Source: Pseudomonas juntendi
GTDB lineage: Bacteria; Pseudomonadota; Gammaproteobacteria; Pseudomonadales; Pseudomonadaceae
Direction: 5' to 3'
Length of the DNA stretch: 43,503 nt
NCBI RefSeq assembly: GCF_009932375.1
Contig: NZ_BLJG01000168.1
Location: 1 to 43,503, forward strand
This document shows, piece after piece, positions 42,501-43,503 of the stretch (position 1 is its first letter; each line of letters starts with the position of its first letter). Made by a program: the position numbers and the translations under genes. Below the pieces are notes generated by a model, which was not told the DNA's origin, ran no database searches, and saw only the letters and a list, made by a program, of their open reading frames with translations.

Positions 42501-43503
42501 ATCTGCGTCGAACGCGGCTTGTCGATGGTGGTGGGGCTGCTGGCCATTCTCAAGGCCGGTGGCGCTTATGTGCCGGTGGACCCGGACTACCCCGCCGAGC
42601 GCGTACGGCACATGCTGACCGACAGCGCGCCGGTGGCGGTGTTGGTGCATGCGGCTACCCGGCACGTGCCGGAAGCGGGTCTGCTCATTGATCTGGACCA
42701 GCCGAGCTGGGCTGATCAGCCTGTGGTTGACCCGGTTGTAGCAGGGCTGAATGCCCGGCACCTGGCCTACGTGATCTACACCTCCGGTTCGACCGGGCTG
42801 CCGAAAGGCGTGATGAACGAGCACGCGGGTGTCGTCAACCGCCTGCTGTGGATGCAGGCCGCTTACGGCCTGGGTGCGGCCGACGTGGTGCTGCAGAAAA
42901 CCCCATTCAGCTTTGACGTATCGGTGTGGGAGTTCCTCTGGCCGTTGCAGACCGGCGCACGGCTGGTGATGGCCCGCCCCGGTGGGCACCGTGACCCCGA
43001 ATACCTGCGCGAGGTAATCGCCCGCGAGCACGTCACCACCCTGCATTTCGTTCCCTCGATGCTCGACGTGTTCCTGTCCTCGACAGCCCCTGTGGGAGCG
43101 GCCTCTTGTCGCGAAAGGGCCGCACAGCGGCCCCAGGATTCCCAAGCCGACACCATTACCGCCGGGGCTGCCGCGCAGCCCGATCACAACCCAATGCCGC
43201 GCCTACCCTTGATACGTGTGATCTGCTCGGGTGAAGCCTTGCCGGGGAATCTGGTACGGCGCTTCCACGCTCAGCTGCCAGCCGTCGAGCTGCACAACCT
43301 CTACGGCCCGACCGAAGCCGCGGTGGATGTCAGCGCCTGGCACTGCACCACTGCCCCGGACAACACCCCGATCGGCAAACCCATCGCCAACACCACCCTG
43401 TACATCCTCGACGACCAGCAGCAACCGGTCCCCCAGGGTGTAGCCGGCGAGCTGTACATCGGCGGCGTGCAAGTGGCCCGGGGTTACCTCAACCGCGCCG
43501 AAC
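21525..43503 (+). CDS. psoB: Lipopeptide non-ribosomal peptide synthetase PsoB (partial; six modules and part of a seventh)
   Basis: One frame stays open from the ATG at 21525 to the window edge, giving 7326 codons without a stop at every point I checked. Residues 1-55 resemble a TubC-type docking domain, which would receive PsoA. Then come repeated C-A-T modules with pantetheine serines at 1068, 2130, 3181, 4302, 5356 and 6413; the seventh module is cut in its A domain. All C domains have the HHxxxDH core, and most carry the HH-L-x4-GD motif of dual condensation/epimerisation domains, so the incoming residues should be D. The predicted order Leu-Leu/Ile-Gln-Ser-Val-Leu/Ile-Ser equals residues 3-9 of putisolvin. 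Both Ser A domains contain in-frame REP-derived inserts. The ribosome site is weak (AGGA about 8 nt upstream). It is separated from psoA by 185 nt. Confidence 0.92.
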   Translation, partial: MHFSELMAALSTRAIRLQREDQDLIVLGDDENLDDHLWEALSRHKPALLEMLAEQDDDWLSPAFRITPDMLPLVTLDQAAIDRIVEQVPGGAANVQDIYPLAPLQQGMLYHHLAASDGDPYLSQVQLHFASKEHLEAFAQALQWVIQRHDILRTAVHWEYLDNPVQVVWREAALVREALPLAGSHALASLCQRFDPRHYRLDLRQAPLMQLVHAQGEGEQWVALLMFHHVIMDHTALDIVRRELQAHLAGTCAQLPPPMPFRNVLAAARQALDEQAHEHFFGEMLGDIDEPTLAFGQQDKVDQPLQQARLTLAPALSQRLRAQARQLGVSPASVLHLGFARLIGQLSARQAVVFGSVLLGRMTTGVGGEQALGMFINTLPLRIDLGQHSVRDGLLATHRRLSALLGHEQASLALAQRCSGVAAPAPLFNSMLNYRHSDAGDAAEIIPVAPGIDIVGAEERTDYPLTVSVDDLGEDLRLTVQSLPQWHAPRLCAQFEQVLASLVEALEQAPGTPLQALAVLPADEREQVLQQFNDSARHYPQGSTVHALVEAQAAHIPDAPALLQAGQALSYGELNRQANQLAHQLRARGVQLGDRVALCLPRNARRLVGMLGVLKAGAAYVPIDPGYPAARIAYLLDDSAPLLLLAETTVDGLPGAVPRLDLDQAEAYAADDSNPQVPGLDAQQLAYLVYTSGSTGQPKGVMVEHHALANLVHWHCQAFAVDNASQASSLAGFGFDAMAWEVWPSLSAGATLHLPPAHIGNEHVDELLDWWLQQPLTVSFLPTPVAEQALRREHQHPTLRTLLVGGDRLRQFDRDPGFAVVNNYGPTETTVVATSGLLSPGNALHIGRPTANTRLYVLDQGLQPVPVGVAGELYIGGAQVARGYFNRPALTEERFLADPFSSQANARMYRSGDLVRWNSDGTLDYLGRNDDQVKIRGVRVELGEVEAALAAQPGVDAAVVLVRGERLLAWYTETTPLDPHTLREALRACLPAHMLPVAFTRLAELPLTSHGKLDRRALPEPATGELFGQQYEAPQGATETAVAQVWAEVLGVERVGRQDNFFELGGHSLLAVTLVERLRGAGMVIDVRVLFAQPTVLALAAVVGAGAEIAVPANRVPQGAERITPGMLSLVELEQTVIDQVVASVPGGAANVQEIYPLAPLQQGVLYHHLSAEQGDPYLLQTRLAFDSVERLLAWAGALQQVIDRHDILRTAVLWQGLPQPLQVVWREALLGVHEVDDLPEQPGVARIDQLHARFDARHHRMDLGQAPLTRLYYSLDPANQQVVAVLLFHHLTLDHTAMDVVAREMRALLFGQGHSLPPPVPYRNYVAQACLGDQGGHEAFFRDMLADVEEPTLPLGHADVQGDGRAVQSATQALDAGLAGRLRSQARQLGVSAASLMHLAWARVLGVLANRDDVVFGTVLMGRLQGGEGADRALGMFINTLPLRVDTRQPVASAVRAAHRSLAALLAHEHAPLALAQRCSGVPASAPLFSALLNYRHSADDAPREGEGIWEGVRLLGGEERSNYPLTLSVNDLGQGFTFSVLAVPGIGAARVAAWMCNAVAELVQALELSQGTPLNGLSILDEDARQQLLGRFNATAQAFPPATTVQALIEAQAARTPDASAVSQGEETLSYGELNRRANQLAHQLIAMGVQCGDRVALCLGRHCERIVGLLAVLKAGAAYVPVDPGYPAERIAYLLADSAPRLVLADTQTTGLPTAVPRLDLDSPAAYHRLSDNPQVPGLGPQQLAYLVYTSGSTGQPKGVMVEHHTLLNLVHWHCQAFAVQPGTRTSSVAGFGFDAMAWEVWPALCAGATLHLPPAAVGNEHVEELLDWWQQQPLAVSFLPTPVAEQALRRSVQHPTLRTLLVGGDRLRQFDRDPGFAVVNNYGPTETTVVATSGALQPGAALHIGKPVANTRVYVLDERRQPVPAGVVGELYIGGAQVARGYFNRPELTQQRFLADPFSRLPGARMYRSGDLVRWNTDGTLDYLGRNDDQVKVRGVRVELGEIEAALAAQPGVRDAVVLVRDQRLLAWFTASAAVTVDHLRQALQACLPAYMVPQALMRLETLPLTPHGKLDRRALPDPDTTDLVGHGYEAPVGETEVAMAAIWAHVLGVDRVGRHDNFFELGGHSLLAVSLIERLRQRGLPTDVRVLFGQPTVASLASAIGQNRQVAVPENRIAPGCTQLTPDMLPLLTLDQASLERIVAAVPGGAANVQDIYPLAPLQEGILYHHLSATGEDPYLLQWPIRFDSLARLQAFAGALDKVIARHDVLRTAVLWDSLAQPVQVVLRTVAPVATGAATRTAFDLSQAPLIRLHYHGAEGPIEATLLFHHIALDHTAMKAVLAEIRDHLHGLQPTQAPVPYRNYVAQARLAVSEADHEAFFRAQLADIDEPTLPYGLTDLQLQASQFEQASVALQPAAYQRLRSQARQLGVSAASLLHLAWARLVAGTSGKSSVVFGTVLLGRLQGGAGADRGLGMFINTLPLRLDLQGLDVREGVRQAHQRLAALLVHEHAALALAQRCSGVAAPTPLFSAMLNYRHGATASELQAHEQALEGVEVLSPRGHGNYPISMNIDDLGDGLRISAQVTAQVGAQRLCEQMQQVLVGLLDALEHAPGTPVQQLCVLSPAERAQLLQRPAPQPHDLEQPLHHLFEAQVRRTPDAVALVAEEGEISYRQLDEQANRLAHHLVGLGAQPDARVAICVERGLNMVVGLLAILKAGAAYVPVDPGYPAERIRHMLADSAPLAVLVHGATRDIAGTLDLPWVDLDQPCWQQQPISNPRIAGLGARHLAYVIYTSGSTGVPKGVMVEHRNVVNLVHWSRRLCPHVGEGGVLHKTPVSFDASVWELFWPLCSGLRLVLARPDGQRDPAYLVQWVQAQAVAVVQFVPALLQQFIEQPESRHCNSLTDIVCGGGELSAALAAQVRQRLPQVRLHNVYGPTETTVDCSAWTLQPDAALPQGSLPIGQAVDNTWLCVLDSDDQLVPYGVAGQLHIGGAGVTRGYLGLPEQQAQRFIASPFVEGERLYRSGDLVRLNQDGNLVFLGRCDEQIKLRGLRIEPGEIEACLAQLADVREAVVLAVDDVRLVAYYTGTEQPVDDLRQALLARLPEYMVPAQYIHLEQLPLTPNGKLDRKALPAADTALQGRPYEAPVGHTEALLARLWRELLEVEQVGRHDNFFELGGHSLLAVSLTARLRLEGLQVDVRTLFGQPTIAALASTLGAEQGVEVPENRIPSGCTQITPQLLSLIDLDQPAIDAIVAKVPGGAANVQDIYPLAPLQEGILYHHLSAEHDPYVLFSKLRFASRERLHAFASALDAVIARHDVLRTAILWEGLPQPVQVVLRAVAPVAQAGGDNSPSSTEFDLSQAPLLRLLYTDADGPIEATLQFHHIVLDHTALDVVGEELSAHLQGAAAPAHAPVPYRNYVAQARLGISQAGHEAFFRGQLADIDEPTLPFGLSDVQGDGRDIHEAKLPLSADLAGRLRHQARQLGISVASLFHLAWARLLAAASGKPSVVFGTVLLGRLQGGEGAERALGMFINTLPLRIDLAGVSLREAAHVTHQSLSGLLAHEHASLALAQRCSGVAAPLPLFTAMLNYRHGAQPDTAQRQGWDGIEVLQGQERTNYPLSLNVDDLGEGFRLVAMTTAGVGAARICGQMEQVLQAMVQALEHEPALALQRLPVLQAEERQRVLAGFNDTAVAYDLGQTLHGLIEAQVRRTPEALAVRAEEGELTYGQLNQQANRLAHHLIGLGVKPDDRVAICVERGLSMVVGLLAILKAGGAYVPVDPDYPAERVRHMLSDSAPVAVLVHAATRHVPEAGLLIDLDQPSWADQPVVDPVVAGLNARHLAYVIYTSGSTGLPKGVMNEHAGVVNRLLWMQDAYGLDAADVVLQKTPFSFDVSVWEFLWPLQTGARLVMARPGGHRDPEYLREVIAREHVTTLHFVPSMLDVFLSSTAPVAGAATQPDHNAMPRLPYGEAVPDDQYSEPSQPSKTNEAPVGAASCRERAAQRPQDFQTDIITAGTAAQPDHNTMPRLPLIRVICSGEALPGNLVRRFHAQLPTVELHNLYGPTEAAVDVSAWHCTSAPDNTPIGKPIANTTLYILDDQQQPVPQGVAGELYIGGVQVARGYLNRAELTAERFIDDPFVPGARLYRTGDLARHLPDGNIEYLGRNDDQVKLRGLRIELGEIQAGLTAIEGVKEAVVLAHDQRLVAYYTGDAQPVDTLRSALLTHLPEFMVPAQFMHLQALPLSPNGKLDRKALPAPGPLQDRPFEAPQGDTEHLLAALWAELLGVERVGRHDNFFELGGHSLLAVSLTARLRAQGLHADIRVLFGQPTLAALAAALGADTRVAVPANRIVRGTTAITPAMLPLADLSQAAIDTLVAQVPGGIQNIQDIYGLAPLQQGILYHHLASDGADPYVLQARFAFPGQAELDAFAAALDQVIARHDILRTSIHWQTLEEPVQVVWRTVPSLAASMHCAPAYTGIGLGQAPLVRLLPEQTDTGLQATLLIHHIILDHAAVEQLVAEITAVLQGRPLAEASVPYRNYVAQARLGADPQADEALFRELLGDIDEPTLVYGLHDAHGDTRDVHDSRLTVDAALCGRLREQARHLGVSVASLMHQAWAQVLAQLSGREEVVFGTVLLGRLQGGEGAERALGMFINTLPLRVSVGAAGTAEGVRLTHQRLARLLAHEQASLALAQRCSGVPASQALFTSLLNYRHSAPAKVELRQAWQGIEQIAAHERSNYPLVVNIDDLGEGLVLTVQAVSQVDGGQVCRLLATALAQLADALQQAPATPLHTLSQLAPGERELLLQGFNATRRDYPHEHALHQLVGTHAALTPQATAVVHGQREWSYQQLDEHANRLAHHLLSLGVNPGERVALLLPRSFDLLAAQLAVSKCAAVFVPLDSNAPVERQAFMIQDCQARVLLTLASQGQTGGAVRVELDRCDLSACPHHAPALTVTAQSAAYVMYTSGSTGTPKGVLVPHRAIVRLAINNGFAEFNRDDRVAFASNPAFDASTLEVWAPLLNGACVVVIDQPQVLCREALRDVLVSQQVSVLWLTAGLFHQFADALLPAFAKLRYLMVGGDVLDPAVIARVLRDGAPQHLLNGYGPTEATTFSTTHEITAVGQGSIPIGKPIGNGRCYVLDARRQPVPLGAVGELYIGGDGVALGYLGQPALTAERFLDDPFSGQAGARMYRSGDLVSWQADGTLRYLGRADQQVKLRGFRIELGEIEACLGQCEGVRDSAVVLREDAPGDKRLVAYFTAHAAAPLVADLHGRLQSLLPDYMVPAAYVCLAELPLTANGKLDRRALPLPGSDALVSRAFEAPQGAVEVALAAIWAEVLKVEQVGRHDHFFELGGHSLLAVTLVERMRKAGLLADVRVLFAQPTLAALAAAVGSGREVDVPANRVPVDAQVITSAMLSLIELDQASIDRIVASVPGGAANVQEIYPLAPLQEGILYHHLSAEQGDPYLLQSRLAFDSLADLQRWAGALQQVIDRHDILRTAVLSEGLEQAVQVVWRKARMAVTAVEGLGSEAVLDALQARYDARHQRLDLACAPLLRLVYAADPRNQRVVAILQFHHLALDHTAMEVIAGEMQALMDGQGAQLPAPVPYRTYVAQARLAADDAGHEAFFREMLGDLDEPTLPFGLADVQGEGHAIEEAQLQLDATLARNLREQARRLGVSVASLAHLAWARVLGVLANRSDVVFGTVLMGRLQGGAGADRALGVFINTLPLRIDLSTPVVQAVRLTHQRLSALLQHEHASLALAQRCSAVAASSPLFSALFNYRHSSAAGPAAGSQGVRLLGGEERSNYPLTLSVDDLGEGFALSVLAQQGVGAEQVACWMSQALAQLAQALAQGATAAVSTLPIIDQAARQQLLDTFNATRRDYPTGRTVHALVEAQAARTPQAAALVQGGRVLSYGELNRSANRLAHYLIAQGVQVGDRVALCLPRSLERQIGLLAVLKAGAAYVPIDPTYPAERIAYLLADSAPARVVVESATRALVGDAPCIVLDSDAWQGAAQGNPQVAGLDHQQLAYVIYTSGSTGQPKGVMVEHATLANLVHWHCEAFAVTAGSHTSSVAGFGFDALAWEIWPTLCAGAVLHLPPLQVASEHVDELLDWWLEQPLAVSFLPTPVAEQALRRERQHPTLRTLLVGGDRLRAFEHDPGFSVVNNYGPTETTVVASAGRVLPGSVPHIGKPIANTRVYVLDEQRQPVPVGAAGELYIGGAGVARGYFRREALSAERFLADPFSSEAHARMYRSGDLVRWNADGTLDYLGRNDDQVKIRGVRVELGEIESVLAAQPGVIDAVVLVRGERLLAWFTASAPVAPDALREAMQASLPPHLVPLAFTRLDHLPLTRHAKLDRKALPDPDPALLARQEYVAPQGAVESALAAVWAEMLQVERVGRHDNFFELGGHSLLAVNLTARLRRQGLQVDVRTLFGQPSIAALAATLGQAREVVVPENLIPAGCTHITPAMLPLLALEQGAIERIVAQVPGGAANVQDIYPLAPLQEGILYHHLSAAGHDPYVLQSRFAFASREHLARFARALDNVIARHDVLRTAILWDGLPQPVQVVLRDVAPLVPQTLGSGAAAGRPVSAALDLRQAPLLRLLYTDADGPIEATLQFHHIVLDHTAMEVVAEELIGFLQGNDEPAHAPVPYRNYVAQARLGLSQDAHEAFFREQLAAIDEPTLPFGLSDVQGDGRDIEEAQLWLDDSLGQRLRVQARQLGISVASLFHLAWARLLGAASGQPRVVFGTVLLGRLQGGEGAERALGMFINTLPLRIDLAGVSLREAAHATHQSLSALLAHEHAPLALAQRCSGVAAPQPLFSAMLNYRHSSQATASQKQATAGMESLESQERSNYPLGLNVDDTGGGFRLVAMTTAGVGAARICGQMEQVLQAMVQALEHEPALAMQRLPVLQAEERERVLAGFNDTAVAYDLGQTLHGLIEAQVRRTPEAVAVRAEEGELSYGQLNQQANRLAHHLIGLGVKPDDRVAICVERGLSMVVGLLAILKAGGAYVPVDPDYPAERVRHMLTDSAPVAVLVHAATRHVPEAGLLIDLDQPSWADQPVVDPVVAGLNARHLAYVIYTSGSTGLPKGVMNEHAGVVNRLLWMQAAYGLGAADVVLQKTPFSFDVSVWEFLWPLQTGARLVMARPGGHRDPEYLREVIAREHVTTLHFVPSMLDVFLSSTAPVGAASCRERAAQRPQDSQADTITAGAAAQPDHNPMPRLPLIRVICSGEALPGNLVRRFHAQLPAVELHNLYGPTEAAVDVSAWHCTTAPDNTPIGKPIANTTLYILDDQQQPVPQGVAGELYIGGVQVARGYLNRAE
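21717..24850 (+). other. PsoB module 3: C/E-A-T, predicted Leu
   Basis: The pocket is read as D-A-W-F-L-G-N-V-V, beginning at D736. The C domain carries HHLAASDGD, a full match to the dual condensation/epimerisation motif. Confidence 0.85.
24888..28067 (+). other. PsoB module 4: C/E-A-T, predicted Leu/Ile
   Basis: The pocket beginning at D1798 is the same D-A-W-F-L-G-N-V-V code as modules 1 and 3. Putisolvin is reported with Ile here, so the domain may be relaxed. The C domain carries HHLSAEQGD. Confidence 0.8.
28068..31220 (+). other. PsoB module 5: C/E-A-T, predicted Gln
   Basis: The pocket reads D2840, A, W2844, Q2883, then V-G-V-V-D, a Gln-type code. It differs from the Glu-type module 2 mainly by Gln in place of Lys at the pocket position and Ala in place of Gly. 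Confidence 0.75.
32421..33909 (+). repeat. Long direct repeat, copy 1 (module 6)
   Basis: Nearly identical to 42135-43503. It starts near the end of the C domain and runs through the C-A linker and most of the A domain. The copies differ by scattered single bases and one 120-nt length difference inside the REP insert. Confidence 0.88.
33363..33620 (+). repeat. In-frame REP-type insert in the module 6 Ser A domain (long form)
   Basis: 258 nt lie between the codons for DVFL and RVICSGE. The insert includes a REP unit at 33493-33543 with stem GGGCCGC-ACA-GCGGCCC at 33523-33539. It also has a 48-nt segment at 33381-33428 that recurs at 33567-33614 (AGAATQPDHNAMPRLP and AGTAAQPDHNTMPRLP). The first of these has its own hairpin, GGGCTGC-TAC-GCAGCCC. 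There is no stop codon. Confidence 0.85.
34588..37755 (+). other. PsoB module 7: C/E-A-T, predicted Val
   Basis: The pocket beginning at D5010 reads D-A-L-W-M-G-G-T-F, the usual Pseudomonas Val code. Confidence 0.85.
37756..40920 (+). other. PsoB module 8: C/E-A-T, predicted Leu/Ile
   Basis: The pocket beginning at D6081 reads D-A-W-F-L-G-N-V-V, as in modules 1, 3 and 4. The C domain carries HHLSAEQGD. Confidence 0.82.
42135..43503 (+). repeat. Long direct repeat, copy 2 (module 9)
   Basis: Second copy of the module 6 segment. Offset from copy 1 is 9714 nt before the insert and 9594 nt after it. It is still matching when the window ends, so its right border is not seen. Confidence 0.88.
43077..43214 (+). 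repeat. In-frame REP-type insert in the module 9 Ser A domain (short form)
   Basis: 138 nt lie between the same two codons. The REP unit is at 43087-43137 with stem GGGCCGC-ACA-GCGGCCC at 43117-43133, plus a GGGCTGC-CGC-GCAGCCC hairpin in the segment 43161-43208. It is read as VGAASCRERAAQRPQD and following residues, without a stop. Confidence 0.85.

Larger units (their letters stand above)
40921..43503 (+). other. PsoB module 9 (partial): C/E-A, predicted Ser, with REP insert
   Basis: The pocket reads D7131, V, W, H7174, then I-S-L-V-D, a Ser code. A 46-residue insert occupies residues 7185-7230. In putisolvin this Ser provides the hydroxyl that closes the lactone ring. The module is cut by the window edge before its T domain. 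Confidence 0.8.

Noticed and set aside
15001..43503. Siderophore (pyoverdine-like) synthetase, suggested by the nearby TonB receptor
   Set aside because: The module string is hydrophobic plus Glu, Gln and Ser, with a starter C domain and no ornithine or chromophore modules. That fits a lipopeptide.

Overview
The window comes from the chromosome of a fluorescent Pseudomonas, most likely of the P. putida group. It is GC-rich. It carries P. putida-style REP hairpins, a PagL-type lipid A deacylase, a PtrR/Sad pair, and a non-ribosomal peptide synthetase (NRPS) locus whose module order matches the lipopeptide putisolvin.

Bases 1-9351 hold nitrogen and polyamine metabolism plus one helicase. On the minus strand are a gamma-glutamylpolyamine synthetase (puuA type, 2521-3879), a periplasmic polyamine-binding protein (PotF/SpuD type, 1364-2452) and a gamma-glutamylputrescine oxidoreductase (puuB type, 55-1350). 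They look like one operon, with a candidate sigma-54 promoter and an NtrC-like site upstream. A divergent AraC-family regulator (4064-4963) and an SF1 helicase (5038-6948) follow. Next come a minus-strand succinate-semialdehyde dehydrogenase (sad, 6989-8374) and the divergent LysR regulator ptrR (8482-9351). Together these genes could take putrescine or other amines through GABA and succinate semialdehyde to succinate.

Bases 9352-12396 hold envelope genes: pagL (9586-10107), and convergent to it a TonB-dependent siderophore receptor (10139-12268) with a Fur-box-like site upstream.

Bases 12397-43503 are the lipopeptide locus. A NodT/OprM-type outer-membrane efflux lipoprotein (12397-13788) sits behind a LuxR-type regulator (psoR, 13804-14583). 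psoA is divergent to these (15001-21339, two modules). psoB follows (21525 to beyond the window end), with six complete modules and the start of a seventh. I read the A-domain pocket residues as Leu-Glu-Leu-Leu/Ile-Gln-Ser-Val-Leu/Ile-Ser. This is the first nine residues of putisolvin. The last three modules and the thioesterases (psoC) should lie just to the right.

The most unusual feature is inside psoB. Both serine-activating A domains (modules 6 and 9) carry an in-frame insert made of REP-type hairpin DNA, which is normally intergenic. The inserts encode 86 and 46 residues where about 11 are expected. The longer differs from the shorter by exactly 120 nt (40 codons), bounded by an 8-bp direct repeat. 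The surrounding 1.4-1.5 kb of the two modules is almost identical, so the insert appears to have been copied from one module to the other.
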